The notes below the pieces were generated by a model. That model saw only the letters and a program-made list of their open reading frames with translations. It searched no databases and had not been told where the DNA came from. The position numbers and the translations under genes were made by a program. A stretch of DNA of 64,000 bases from Phycisphaerae bacterium (GTDB lineage Bacteria; Planctomycetota; Phycisphaerae; UBA1845), in contig JAJDEA010000120.1 of NCBI GenBank assembly GCA_029260035.1, positions 1 to 64,000 on the forward strand. Direction: 5' to 3'. Within the stretch, counting starts at the first letter, position 1. Each line of letters opens with the position of its first letter. This document shows, piece after piece, positions 28,921 to 38,776 of the stretch.

Positions 28921-30351
28921 TTACTTCTTGCGTCTGCGTTTTCGTCGATCCTTCTTGTTCATGACTCGTCGTGTAGATGACGTTGAGCCTTTCATTTTCG
29001 GCATGCCTCCACCCGCCATCATCTTGGAAAACTGAGTCCCCATGCGCATACGCTGCATAAGCGATTGGCCGCTCATCGCCTGCATCATCTTCCGCATCGG
29101 CTCAAAACTCTTCACAAGCTGGCTGACATCAGCTGGATCACTGCCTGAGCCGCGAGCAATCCGCCGTCGACGAGACGTATCTATGATCTTCGGATTCTCT
29201 CGCTCCTTCAACGTCATGGATTGGATGACCGCCTCCATCCGAACGATTTCGTTTTCGTCGAAATCCATATCCCCAGCTGCGTCGCCCATCCCTGGAATTT
29301 TTTTCATAAGGTCTTTCATCGACCCCATGTTTTTCATCTTGCGAAGGTGCGTCAGAAAATCATCAAGCGTAAACTTCCCCTTAGCCATTTTGGCTTCGAG
29401 CTGCGATTGCTCCTTTTCATCAAACTGACGCTGCGCCTGTTCGACCAGCGTGAGAACGTCGCCCATTCCCAATATGCGTCCGGCGATCCGGTCTGGGTGG
29501 AATTCTTCGAGCGCATCGAGTTTTTCGCCGACGCCGACAAACTTGATAGGCTTGCCGGTAACCTTTCGCACAGACAGCGCCGCCCCACCTCGCGTATCAC
29601 TGTCAAACTTCGTCAGGATACATGCGTCCAGTTCGAGTCGATCATTAAACGCTTTGGCAGTATGCACCGCGTCCTGGCCGGTCATAGCGTCAAGCACAAG
29701 GTAGACCTGGTGAGGTGTCGTCGTTCTGGCAACTTTGGCGATCTCATCCATGAGCTCGTCGTCGATCGCCAGCCTTCCGGCTGTATCTAAAATCACAAGA
29801 TCGCGATCGGTCTTGCGAGCGTGCTTAATGCCGTTTCGACAGACTTTGACAGGGTTTTGGTGGCCACGCTCTGTGTAGACGGGGCAATCGATTTGTTCAC
29901 CGAGTACTTCGAGTTGATCGATAGCAGCCGGCCTCTTGAGGTCAGCAGCGACGAGCAACGGCCTCTTGGCCTTGCTCATCAACATCTTGGCGAGCTTGCC
30001 ACACGTTGTCGTCTTGCCAGAGCCCTGCAAACCTGCCATGAGCAAGACAGTCGGGCCGGGAGAAACAAACGGAACGCGAGGGTCTACGGGGCCCATCAAA
30101 CTTACGAGTTCGTCATGGACGATCTTGACCATGACTTCCGCAGGCTTAAGCGTCTTAATAATCTCTGCGCCAACGGCTTTTTGCTGAACCTCGTCGCAAA
30201 ACTCCCTCGCCACCTCAAGGTTGACGTCCGCTTCCAAAAGCGCGGTGCGGATTTCCCGCATCACCTCGGAGACATTCTCTTCGGTGATTCGGCCACGCCC
30301 TCGCAGGCCTCGAAATACGTTTCCCAATCGATCGGTTAAGGCATCAAACAT
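28921..30351 (-). CDS. ffh: Signal recognition particle GTPase
   Basis: Binds signal sequences and 4.5S RNA and targets ribosomes to the membrane through FtsY. The 476-residue protein has the N domain, then the G domain with GLQGSGKTTT (P-loop, about 109-118), DTAGRL (G3) and TKFDSDTRGG (G4 region), then the methionine-rich M domain from about 300, ending in a Lys/Arg-rich tail (KKDRRKRRRKK). ATG start. The gene stands alone between the heptose genes and the PQQ series, 171 bases below the sugar epimerase gene. No 4.5S RNA gene was seen nearby. Confidence 0.97.
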   Translation of the reverse strand: MFDALTDRLGNVFRGLRGRGRITEENVSEVMREIRTALLEADVNLEVAREFCDEVQQKAVGAEIIKTLKPAEVMVKIVHDELVSLMGPVDPRVPFVSPGPTVLLMAGLQGSGKTTTCGKLAKMLMSKAKRPLLVAADLKRPAAIDQLEVLGEQIDCPVYTERGHQNPVKVCRNGIKHARKTDRDLVILDTAGRLAIDDELMDEIAKVARTTTPHQVYLVLDAMTGQDAVHTAKAFNDRLELDACILTKFDSDTRGGAALSVRKVTGKPIKFVGVGEKLDALEEFHPDRIAGRILGMGDVLTLVEQAQRQFDEKEQSQLEAKMAKGKFTLDDFLTHLRKMKNMGSMKDLMKKIPGMGDAAGDMDFDENEIVRMEAVIQSMTLKERENPKIIDTSRRRRIARGSGSDPADVSQLVKSFEPMRKMMQAMSGQSLMQRMRMGTQFSKMMAGGGMPKMKGSTSSTRRVMNKKDRRKRRRKK

Positions 30352-30522
30352 AAGTGCTTACAATTCCATCTACACACCAACACAACGCCGACTTTGCGCG
30401 GAACGCGCGCCAGCAGAACACCGCAGCCATTTTGGCAAATAGGATCTTTTTTTAGTATCACTGCCCGGCTAGGTCAAGGAGGCCCCTGTGATACAGTCTT
30501 GATTGGAGCAAGTAAGCAGCAA

Positions 30523-31449
30523 CTACTTCAGGCGAGTCTGCAGGTTCCAATTGACGCATTTGATAAGACCACTGCTCAAGGGCGTTTGGGGTTCATACCC
30601 GAGCAATTCGCGTGCCCTTGAGATATCGGCAACATATCGAGTCACTTCGCCCACGCGCGAAGGCTCATAGGTCACGTTTGGCTCTTTGCCCAAGGCTAGC
30701 GCTGCGATATTGACGACATCGACAAGTGTGTTGCCACCGCCAAAAGCCAGGTTAATCGTTTGGCCGGAAACCTTGCGAGATGCAAGCGCGTCAATCCCCG
30801 CCGTAACACCAGCTACACAGTCATCAACATAAGTGAAATCCAGCACCTTTTCCTTGCCGAAAACGACAATCGGCTGTTCCTTGGCAATCCGCTCGACAAA
30901 AAGAGGAATGACACGTTCCATGCGCTCGAGGTCATTGTCATACCGCCCGTAAACATTGCTAAACCGAAATACTAAAAAGGGCAGGTCGTAGCACTGCGCG
31001 AATGAATAAACCATCGCTTCGCCCGCGATCTTACTCGCACTGTACGGACTCTCCGCGACAACGAAATCAGCTTCGGCTTCTTCCGTCACATGACGGTGAA
31101 TATCTCCATAAACTTCGCGAGAGCTACTGAATATGATGGGTAGTTCATTCACCCGGCAGTAGTTCAGCGTATTGAACAACATGGTAATGTTATCCAACGC
31201 GCGCTCGGGATGTTCAACCAGCTCAAACACCTTGGCGTTGGCAGCCAAGTGTACAACGATGTCAAAGTCCTTACCGTTTGGCATCGCATCGGGCGAAGCC
31301 TGAGTGAGATCGAGGTTGACCATCTCAATCTCGTTGGTCCAGGCGTTTTCACGCTTATCAATGCCGAGCACACGATCTCCTCGCGCCATCAAGGCTAGCC
31401 CAAGGTTGGTTCCTATCTGCCCGCTCGATCCGGTAATCAACACATTCAT
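30523..31449 (-). CDS. NAD-dependent nucleotide-sugar epimerase/dehydratase
   Basis: A 308-residue extended short-chain dehydrogenase. The Rossmann GxxGxxG motif is GSSGQIG at 7-13, the catalytic Tyr-x-x-x-Lys is YSASK at about 136-140 (SPYSASKIAGE), and the Ser of FSSSREVYG precedes it. It is the last gene of a minus-strand set after hldE and the gmhA-like gene (88-base gap). Context points to envelope sugar synthesis, possibly ADP-heptose 6-epimerisation or a UDP-sugar step, but sequence reading cannot fix the substrate. Confidence 0.88.
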   Translation of the reverse strand: MNVLITGSSGQIGTNLGLALMARGDRVLGIDKRENAWTNEIEMVNLDLTQASPDAMPNGKDFDIVVHLAANAKVFELVEHPERALDNITMLFNTLNYCRVNELPIIFSSSREVYGDIHRHVTEEAEADFVVAESPYSASKIAGEAMVYSFAQCYDLPFLVFRFSNVYGRYDNDLERMERVIPLFVERIAKEQPIVVFGKEKVLDFTYVDDCVAGVTAGIDALASRKVSGQTINLAFGGGNTLVDVVNIAALALGKEPNVTYEPSRVGEVTRYVADISRARELLGYEPQTPLSSGLIKCVNWNLQTRLK

Positions 31450-31537
31450 AGGGTGGTCTCAACTCCCTCGACACATCGAGGTAACACAAGTCTCATGCGG
31501 AATCGACCAGAGTCGAGCCGCAGTCTTGATCTTTGTC

Positions 31538-32104
31538 TTATCGGAGATAACGTTGCTCGATTCGATCACAAATCAGGTGGTAAGCAAGCGAGTGGGTCTC
31601 CTGTACCCGATCGCTTGCATCGTGGTCAGCACGAACGATTACATCACAAAGCGGAACCATGTCTCCCCCCGATCGACCCGAGAAACCAATAGTTATCGCC
31701 CCCAGCCTCCTGGCAATCTCGAGAGCACGCAACACACTCGGAGATTTCCCGGAAACACTCAACGCCCAAACAACATCCCCACTCTTCGCCAGCGCTTCGA
31801 CCTGCCGTGCGAAGCAATTCTCATACCCGAAGTCATTGCCAACCGCCGTTAGAATCGAACTATCTGTCGTCAGCGCGACCGCGGGCAGGGGTTTATGGTC
31901 GTCCTTAAACCGCCCAACAAGCTCAGCTGCAATATGTTGCGCATCCGCAGCACTACCGCCGTTGCCAAGCACCAGAACCTTGCCCCCAGACTCCACACTC
32001 GCAACAATCTTCCCAACGATTTGTTCCAGCGCGTCAGCCTGTAAAGCGAAGGCTTCTACTACGCGGACGTGCTCAGCGATCTGTCGGCGAAATTCTTCTT
32101 GCAA
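31538..32104 (-). CDS. SIS-domain sugar isomerase (phosphoheptose isomerase-like)
   Basis: A 188-residue SIS-domain protein of GmhA size. It has VLGNGGSAADAQHIAAELVGRF, the family phosphosugar-binding signature, and LSVSGKSPSVLRAL, the second SIS binding loop. GmhA converts sedoheptulose 7-phosphate to D-glycero-D-manno-heptose 7-phosphate, the first committed step of ADP-heptose synthesis. The start is TTG, four bases after the hldE stop, so translation is probably coupled. The neighbour hldE strongly supports the heptose assignment. Confidence 0.9.
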   Translation of the reverse strand: MQEEFRRQIAEHVRVVEAFALQADALEQIVGKIVASVESGGKVLVLGNGGSAADAQHIAAELVGRFKDDHKPLPAVALTTDSSILTAVGNDFGYENCFARQVEALAKSGDVVWALSVSGKSPSVLRALEIARRLGAITIGFSGRSGGDMVPLCDVIVRADHDASDRVQETHSLAYHLICDRIEQRYLR

Positions 32105-32107
32105 AAA

Positions 32108-33598
32108 CTAGGCTTCCTTTCGGATCTTCTCGATCAAAGCCGTCGAGCTTAAACCATCAACAAGTGGCAACAGTACGACACGCCCACCGCTGGATTCGAC
32201 GATATCTCTACCCACTACGCCCTTCTTGGACCAATCTTCACCTTTTATCAACACGTCCGGCTTGATTCCAGCAATGAGCGTTTCGGGCGTCGCCTCTTCA
32301 AATCCCACGACATAATCAACGCATGCCAGCGCGCCAAGAACCATCGCACGATGTTCAAATTGGTTAATGGGTCTATCCGCACCTTTGTTCAGGCACCGCA
32401 CAGAAGCATCTCCATTCAGACCAACCACAAGAATCGATGCTTCCAGTTTAGACCGCTGCAGATAATCCACATGCCCGGCGTGCAACACATCAAAACACCC
32501 ATTCGTAAATGCGACCGTTTCCCCACGGTCTCGCCGTAGGCTGATCTCGGGAACAAGCTCCTCAATCGAACGCAACTTGCCATTCCGCCTGGCGTTTTCA
32601 AGCCGAAGCTCTGCAAGAATCTCCGCCGAAGCGATCGGCACACACCCGAATTTTTCAACTTCCAAACCGCCCGCGATGTTGGCAAGCCGTGTTGCGCTCT
32701 CCACATCGGCTCCCGCAGCAATCGCCGCAGCTAGCATAGCGAGCACCGCATCACCCGCGCCGGTATTGTCATAGACACTTCGCGGAACCGTCGGCAAGTG
32801 AACCCAATCGCCATTCGAACGCACAACCACTGCGCCATCGCGATCCGCTGTCGCAACAATTGTTTCGATATCAATCTCTCGAACAAGTTCAACCCCAGCG
32901 CGACCGATGTCATCAGGCGAATCCAAGGATCGACCAACCGCAAGCGACAACTCAGCTCGATTGGGTGTCAATAAATCGACGTTCCGATACCGATTATAGT
33001 CCGTCAGCCTGGCCGGGTCGGCAAGCACCTTCACGCCGGCTATCTTTGCCTTGGCAACAATCACAGCCACAAGGGCGTCCGTAATCACACCCTTGTCATA
33101 ATCTTCAACGCAGATGACATCACATTCGTCGATCAAACGACAAACCGTCTCCTCCAATTGTTTGGATGCTTCTTCCGGCAGCGTGGTCGCATCCTCTTCA
33201 TCAACGCGCATAAGCTGTTGACGATGTCGATGCTGCGCGAGGCCGACCAACCGCGTTTTTGAAGTCGTCGGTCGATCGGCGAGCTCAATCAGTCCAGTGT
33301 CGCATATCTCGCAATCTTGAAGCAGTTGGCGAAGCGATCGACCATGCCGATCCGCACCGATCACCCCACAGCATGTCACCTGACAACCCAGCGAAGTCAA
33401 ACAAGCAGCAACATTGGCGCAGCCGCCGACCGCCTCTCGCGTTTCGACAGTTCGCAGCACCGGAACCGGAGCCTCCGGGCTGATTCGCTCTGCGTCGCCA
33501 TAGACATACCGATCGAGAATCAAGTCTCCAACCAGTAGCACGCGTTTCCCCGCAGCAGCGTCAACCCATTGTGCCAGGTCATTCAACAATCCGGTCAA
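32108..33598 (-). CDS. hldE: Bifunctional heptose 7-phosphate kinase / heptose 1-phosphate adenylyltransferase
   Basis: A 496-residue fusion. Residues 1-325 are a ribokinase-family kinase (LLVGDLILDRYVYGD at the start, substrate loop GGCANVAA, catalytic NTGAGDA near 268). Residues 350-496 are a nucleotidyltransferase with FTNGCFDVLHAGHVDYL (the HxGH motif) and a late region with GEDW. It makes ADP-heptose for LPS-like molecules. Start is TTG with AAACGGGA directly upstream. The phosphatase GmhB, needed between the two activities, is not in the window. HldE and the SIS gene are separated by only three bases. Confidence 0.94.
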   Translation of the reverse strand: MTGLLNDLAQWVDAAAGKRVLLVGDLILDRYVYGDAERISPEAPVPVLRTVETREAVGGCANVAACLTSLGCQVTCCGVIGADRHGRSLRQLLQDCEICDTGLIELADRPTTSKTRLVGLAQHRHRQQLMRVDEEDATTLPEEASKQLEETVCRLIDECDVICVEDYDKGVITDALVAVIVAKAKIAGVKVLADPARLTDYNRYRNVDLLTPNRAELSLAVGRSLDSPDDIGRAGVELVREIDIETIVATADRDGAVVVRSNGDWVHLPTVPRSVYDNTGAGDAVLAMLAAAIAAGADVESATRLANIAGGLEVEKFGCVPIASAEILAELRLENARRNGKLRSIEELVPEISLRRDRGETVAFTNGCFDVLHAGHVDYLQRSKLEASILVVGLNGDASVRCLNKGADRPINQFEHRAMVLGALACVDYVVGFEEATPETLIAGIKPDVLIKGEDWSKKGVVGRDIVESSGGRVVLLPLVDGLSSTALIEKIRKEA

Positions 33599-33817
33599 TC
33601 CCGTTTCTTAAGCACGCCGAAATCCGCACTTACCCCATCAATTCGCACCAGATACCGCGCGTTCGACACATACCGAATTCGCAACAACCGGCCACAATCC
33701 GTATTAGACTCGACCAGCGAAAGCCGTCAAATCGTCAGCCTCGAATTGTTCCGGCAAGTGTAGGAGAAGTAACCACGTCAGGAGACGAAATTGCCTTGAA
33801 TACGAAATGGAGCAATT

Positions 33818-35701
33818 CTATGGGGAAGTAGGTACAGATAAGCGAAAGTGCGCCCCGCCATAGGTTGGATCACACCGATGTACCAAGTCCAGTTTACCAC
33901 CAAGCAGAGACGCCCAATTCCGCGCGAGCGCAAGCCCTAACCCGATCCCTCCGCGAGCCTCCATCTTGGCTTTGCGCCCTCGACGAAACGCTCGAAAAAT
34001 CGTCCGAGCATCCGCGCGATCGATACCAGGCCCCGTATCGACTACATCAATGAAAATACGATGGCTTGCTGCGCTAACGGTTAAGACAACGGTCGCATTT
34101 TCACTGTCGCGCGCGTGACGACATGCGTTGTTCACCAAGACGCCCACAATTCGATTAACAACATCAACATCCATACAAAAGCTTTGACCGTTTGCCACCT
34201 CATTCCGGCTTACAGGTTTGACCCCTGTTTTCTCGCAACGTTCGGTGAGCGTCGCGGCAACTGTTTTCAAGACGCTTTCGCCATCCGTTTCAATTGGAAT
34301 AAGCTTGACGTTCTGGTTTTCGAGGCGCGCGTACTCCAACACCTCTTCAACCAATCCGGTCAGCCGAACTGACTCACTGTTCAGAGTATCGAGATATTCT
34401 TGCCTGGATGATTCAGGAACAAGCCCTGCTGAGAGCATATCCGAATAGAGACGAAAGGTTGTCAACGGCGTTCGAAGTTCGTGAGTGACCGCATAGGCAA
34501 ACTGCATGCGTCGCTCCGTCAACGCCACCAGACTCTTGAGACCCCACCCCGCAACCCCCAACAGAAAAACGGCCGCCGACCATGTAGCGATGAGCCCGAT
34601 GCCAATCCGATCCCAAACGGCATCGTCCCTCTTCACTCCAAAAGCAGGGGTGGCCAATCGAACCGGAACGGACAGCAATATACTTCCGTCCATCGGGTCC
34701 TTTGATACATCGTCGAACTCAACCGGCTCCAATTCTGCGCGGGGCAAAACGTGGTCAATTCTTTCGAGCAGTTCTTTCTTTAGTTCTGACCAGTCGCAAA
34801 CGAAACCTTGAAACAGCTGCGTGGCATCTTTGTAGGCGCGCCTCACAAATGCGAGTTTCTTGCTTTGGCCATCTGCTGAGGTTAGCCAGAATGCATTCAT
34901 TGGATCTTCGTACACGCCCACTGTCCAATAGGGTGAGGAGGCGTGAATACCGAAGCTTTCCATGGCGGCGAATTCTGAATCGTCGCCAATGACATGACCA
35001 AGACACTCAGAAGAAGCGGAAGCCTTCAGCCGAGACATCTTCCTCGACAATCGCGACTTCATCGTATTCTTCGTTTGACCACCAAATGCCTGGCCAGCAC
35101 CCTGATTCGCCTGTTCTGTCGTCGTGGGCGCCAAGCCAGCAGCCAGACCGTCCCCCGGGCCTGTCGTTGTGTCGTCGATTGATTCTTCAAACCGTTCAAC
35201 CAACAATTCGACCGGAAGCTCCTTGCCAATCCATTGGATCATCCGCCCCTGCTGAATGTTGGTCAAAAGAAACGGAGCATATTCGTCAAGACGTGGCATG
35301 TAGCCCTGCGGCGTTGTCCAACCCTTATTATCCTCATCGAATTGAAAGTAGAACTCTATCCAGGATTTGGAAGGACCGCCGCGCGCAATCAGTGACCGCA
35401 TCAAGACAGGCTCGGAATCAAACTTCATCTCACCGTCGGAAAAAACGGCCGCGGGCGCCACCGTATGAGCCGCGAAATAATCCGTTGGAGCCCTGCCGAT
35501 CTCCGCCTTGAGCATAACAGGCAGATAACTCTCTAAAAGGGCCGCCGCACCTTCAATGGAAGCTCTTTGCTCCTCGCGAACATCAAGTTCCGCAAGCCTC
35601 AGGTTGGCAAGCGTAGCCCAGGTCATGCCTCCCAATACGCCGACAACAACGAGGAGGAACACCACAATGGCAGCGACTTTGCTTCGTCGCGACGAAGTCA
35701 T
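33818..35701 (-). CDS. Membrane sensor histidine kinase
   Basis: A 627-residue kinase with a transmembrane helix at about 9-31, a large extracytoplasmic sensor of about 330 residues, a second helix near 372-392, a His-kinase A domain with phosphoacceptor His407 (THELRTPL) and an HATPase domain with N box (NRIVGVLVNNACRHA), G1 (DTGPGI) and G2 (GGIGLGLA). The sensor contains an insertion rich in Gly/Thr/Gln and basic residues. The stop-start overlap with the response regulator (ATGA) couples the pair. Target genes are not evident. The kinase lies downstream of the regulator. Confidence 0.92.
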   Translation of the reverse strand: MTSSRRSKVAAIVVFLLVVVGVLGGMTWATLANLRLAELDVREEQRASIEGAAALLESYLPVMLKAEIGRAPTDYFAAHTVAPAAVFSDGEMKFDSEPVLMRSLIARGGPSKSWIEFYFQFDEDNKGWTTPQGYMPRLDEYAPFLLTNIQQGRMIQWIGKELPVELLVERFEESIDDTTTGPGDGLAAGLAPTTTEQANQGAGQAFGGQTKNTMKSRLSRKMSRLKASASSECLGHVIGDDSEFAAMESFGIHASSPYWTVGVYEDPMNAFWLTSADGQSKKLAFVRRAYKDATQLFQGFVCDWSELKKELLERIDHVLPRAELEPVEFDDVSKDPMDGSILLSVPVRLATPAFGVKRDDAVWDRIGIGLIATWSAAVFLLGVAGWGLKSLVALTERRMQFAYAVTHELRTPLTTFRLYSDMLSAGLVPESSRQEYLDTLNSESVRLTGLVEEVLEYARLENQNVKLIPIETDGESVLKTVAATLTERCEKTGVKPVSRNEVANGQSFCMDVDVVNRIVGVLVNNACRHARDSENATVVLTVSAASHRIFIDVVDTGPGIDRADARTIFRAFRRGRKAKMEARGGIGLGLALARNWASLLGGKLDLVHRCDPTYGGAHFRLSVPTSP

Positions 35702-36453
35702 GTCACATTCTCACTGGGTTCCTCATCAGTGGCAATCTTCACGCCAGCCCCAAGCATATACCCCTTACCCCGAACTGTTGCGACCCATTCCAAGGCGCTG
35801 CCATCATCGCCGCCTTCTTCGCCACGAAGCTTCTGTCGGAGCCGGGTAATGTGCATATCGATCGCACGCGTTTCAACGCCGCCGTCACGAATGCCCCAAA
35901 CCGCTGACAACAACTCCTCACGGGACACCGACCGCCCTGCATGAGAAACCAGCCGGAGGAGAATCCCCGCTTCCATTTCAGAAAGTGCCACACACTCGCC
36001 TCCGCCACGACGAATCTCACGCCGACCGCAGTCGACAACCGTATCGCCCAGCGAGATCGTAACGATTGGCTCCGGGCGTTCCGGGCTTCGACGGAGCACC
36101 GCATCAACACGAGCAAGCAATTCACGCGCAGAAAAAGGCTTGATAACATAATCATCCGCCCCGCCACGCAGACCGCGAACCCGATCGTCTTCCGAGCCAC
36201 GCGCAGATAGAATAATGACGGGCAGCGCAGGACACGTCTTGCGAAGCTCGGAAAGAACCTCAAACCCATCCATTCTCGGCAGAAGCAGATCGAGAAGGAC
36301 AAGGTCCACATCCGCACGGCGTGATTCCGTCAACCCGGTTCGGCCATCGGCAGCCTCAACAACCAGATAGCCCGCCAGTGTCAGAATATCGACAACACCC
36401 CGCCGAATGGCATCTTCGTCCTCTACGACAACAACCGTTCGTTTTCTACCCAT
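35698..36453 (-). CDS. OmpR/PhoB-type response regulator
   Basis: A 251-residue regulator. REC domain at 1-115 with Asp10/Glu11 cluster (VVEDED), phosphoacceptor Asp55 (LLDLLLPRMDG), Thr/Ser and Lys (IKPFSARELLARV). A winged-helix DNA-binding domain spans about 145-240. ATG at 36453 is preferred because AGGTGG precedes it; GTG at 36462 is in frame. Pairs with the kinase gene next to it. Confidence 0.94.
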   Translation of the reverse strand: MGRKRTVVVVEDEDAIRRGVVDILTLAGYLVVEAADGRTGLTESRRADVDLVLLDLLLPRMDGFEVLSELRKTCPALPVIILSARGSEDDRVRGLRGGADDYVIKPFSARELLARVDAVLRRSPERPEPIVTISLGDTVVDCGRREIRRGGGECVALSEMEAGILLRLVSHAGRSVSREELLSAVWGIRDGGVETRAIDMHITRLRQKLRGEEGGDDGSALEWVATVRGKGYMLGAGVKIATDEEPSENVT

Positions 36454-36669
36454 GTCTGCCACCTACTACATTCTAATTTGTTGCGCATTAACTCTACAAA
36501 AAGACCTCTCAGGAAACCAAGGCCAAGCCGTCACAGAAAATGAAGTTTGCATCTTCCGACGTTTCAGGACAACGGCGCGAATTGATGCCCTACTCTGATA
36601 GTCTATCATAGCGCTGAGTACGCAACACGGTACGCAGATGATCTATTTAGGCGAGATGTTAAGCGGGCG

Positions 36670-37092
36670 TTACAAAGGCTGATTGGTTGGCTGAGACGCG
36701 TCTGATATTGTCGGCCTTGGGGACCAATAATGAACAATTGCAAATGCCACACAAACGCCGGTCGCGTCCGCAAGCCAATCAATGATACTAGGCGTTCGCG
36801 ACACAAACTGCTGTAGCCATTCATCGGCGCCCGCATAAACCAGATAAATGCCACTCCAAATGACAGCGGTCCGCAGGCTGATGCCGCCTTTCGATATGCG
36901 CTGCCAGCGAGCCCCCAATAAAACCAGTAACGCATACATGACGAAATGAACCACTTTGTCAGCGTGGGGAATAGGGGGCGCCACCCCAGGCTGCACCGGC
37001 GTATGAGTTGCCACAAAAATGGCAAGCCAATACCCAATCCAAAGAACGCGTCTGCGCTTCACGATTGAGCGCGCAGTGAATTCACTTGCCAT
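36670..37092 (-). CDS. VanZ-like membrane protein
   Basis: A 140-residue protein with four predicted hydrophobic helices. The VanZ-family features are seen: THTP near the first helix end, HADKVVHFVMYALLVLLGA, AGADEWLQQFVSRTPSIIDWLADATG. The ATG at 37092 lies 11 bases inside the parA 3' end, so translation is likely coupled to parA. VanZ-like proteins are of uncertain role in most bacteria (teicoplanin resistance in one case). A longer frame reading back to 37362 shadows parA and is not used. Confidence 0.82.
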   Translation of the reverse strand: MASEFTARSIVKRRRVLWIGYWLAIFVATHTPVQPGVAPPIPHADKVVHFVMYALLVLLGARWQRISKGGISLRTAVIWSGIYLVYAGADEWLQQFVSRTPSIIDWLADATGVCVAFAIVHYWSPRPTISDASQPTNQPL

Positions 37093-38776
37093 CGTAGCTT
37101 GTATCGCGAACCATCGGAGCCTCGGGTGTGCAGGAATTCGGCAATTCAGAGACCGAGACTTCGAGCCTTGACTCGTCCGGCACAACGACCGGAGTTGGAT
37201 TCGAGGCGGGCGCTGGAACATCACCACTTTCCGCCTGTACCGCAATAGGCTCCCTAACCATAGGGACTGGACCCGCAGAAATTGGGGCGACAACTTGCAT
37301 CGCAAAATTGTCACCTCTTGCAGGTTGATTCTCTTCAGGAGTACCCTCGATAGGCTTTCCAACCTGAGACACGGCGTTCACAGGAACAGGATTCACGGCG
37401 GGCGCCGAGACTCGACCATTATCCACCAGAGTTGCTACTGGCTCTGCGTCCGGCGACACCGGAGAAGCAGGAACTCCGCCCGGTCCTTCCCCTTCAACCG
37501 CTTCATTCAAAGAATGGACAGCGTCCGTCTCTTTGGGCGCTGCCTCCGTTCCTACAACAGCCTCCGTCGCCGAAACAGCACCACGCATCAAGGTCGCATC
37601 CGCATCCTTGCGCAACTCGACTTCTCTTACGCCATCTCGGAAAGGCTGAAATCCACCCGATCGCTCAGGTGGAACATTTGAAATAGCGCCATTCGCCGAA
37701 CCTGTTTGGGTTGGCGACACATACTCCAGGATACCTACACCAAAAGGCTGGGGCTCATTCGATTGCCGAAGCAATGGTGGTGGTGAAACGGTTGCCAGGG
37801 TGTCATCCGTCGAATGCGCTTTCGCTGGCAACGCGTCTTCCCTCACCTCTTCGCCAGAGTGTCCCTCTCCGCTCGACTCTCCAGGTGCAGCCGTCGCAAC
37901 GACATCTTCAGGGGCAGCAACGGCTTCCGCAGACGACACTTCCTCAGCATTGCTTGAAGCCCGTAGTGCGAGTTCTTCCAACGGCACCGTGACGCCAAAG
38001 ACTTCATGCGCGAGCGAAGCATAATCGGCCGCCCCGTTGCTGCGGGGTGCATAGTCGAAAACGGTCTGCCCGAAACTTGAAGACTCTGCAAGCTTGATAT
38101 TTCGACGAATCCATGACTTATAGACCTTCGCCTGGCCCCACGGAACCGCCGAACCTTGTGCGGAATCCAGGAAACCGACCAAATCATCAACAATTTCGCC
38201 CGCATGGCGCGTTGTCGTGTCGTGCATACAAAGAATAACGCCACTAACGACAAGGTCAGAATTCATTCGTTGCTTGACCAGCGTTACGGTGTCGAACAGC
38301 CTGCCCAAACCCTGCAGCGCGAAGAACTGCGTGTGAAGAGGGATGATGATTTCCTGACTCGCTACCAAAGCATTGATCGTCAAAACACCGAGCGATGGCG
38401 GACAATCAATTAACATGACATCAAATTGGTCTGCAACAGCGTTGACGGCTTCGCGAAGAATCATCTCCCTGCCAGGAACGCTAATCAATTCGGTCTCGGC
38501 GCCTGCCAAATCAATGTCTGCCGGGACAAGCGTTACATGCTCGTCCACTTGCATCGATACATTGCCTATCGAAGCCTTGGCCGTAAGCACGTCGTATATA
38601 CTACGCTGTCCTTCTTCTTCGACTTCGACTCCAAAATGAAGCGAAAGGTGCGCCTGCGGATCGAGATCGATCAATAAGACACGCTTACCCGCTTTGCCCA
38701 GCGCCGCCCCGATGTTAGCCGTGGATGTTGTCTTCCCAACCCCACCCTTTTGATTGATTATTGCGATTTTGCGCAT
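37082..38776 (-). CDS. ParA-family ATPase with long low-complexity C-terminal tail
   Basis: A 564-residue protein. Residues 1-265 are a complete ParA/Soj ATPase: deviant Walker A KGGVGKTTS near 10-18, DLDPQAHLS (A'), IDCPPSLG (Walker B). Residues of about 270-564 are low-complexity and rich in Ala, Val, Pro, Glu and Ser, with no recognisable domain; disorder is inferred. Typical ParA proteins are about 260 residues, so the tail doubles the length. No parB or parS is adjacent. It may be a true segregation ATPase or an orphan ParA with a localisation tail. Confidence 0.85.
   Translation of the reverse strand: MRKIAIINQKGGVGKTTSTANIGAALGKAGKRVLLIDLDPQAHLSLHFGVEVEEEGQRSIYDVLTAKASIGNVSMQVDEHVTLVPADIDLAGAETELISVPGREMILREAVNAVADQFDVMLIDCPPSLGVLTINALVASQEIIIPLHTQFFALQGLGRLFDTVTLVKQRMNSDLVVSGVILCMHDTTTRHAGEIVDDLVGFLDSAQGSAVPWGQAKVYKSWIRRNIKLAESSSFGQTVFDYAPRSNGAADYASLAHEVFGVTVPLEELALRASSNAEEVSSAEAVAAPEDVVATAAPGESSGEGHSGEEVREDALPAKAHSTDDTLATVSPPPLLRQSNEPQPFGVGILEYVSPTQTGSANGAISNVPPERSGGFQPFRDGVREVELRKDADATLMRGAVSATEAVVGTEAAPKETDAVHSLNEAVEGEGPGGVPASPVSPDAEPVATLVDNGRVSAPAVNPVPVNAVSQVGKPIEGTPEENQPARGDNFAMQVVAPISAGPVPMVREPIAVQAESGDVPAPASNPTPVVVPDESRLEVSVSELPNSCTPEAPMVRDTSYDGK

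Noticed and set aside
36606-37362. Longer VanZ frame starting upstream at 37362
   Set aside because: The first 90 codons overlap parA in another frame and lack VanZ features; ATG at 37092 begins the real protein.
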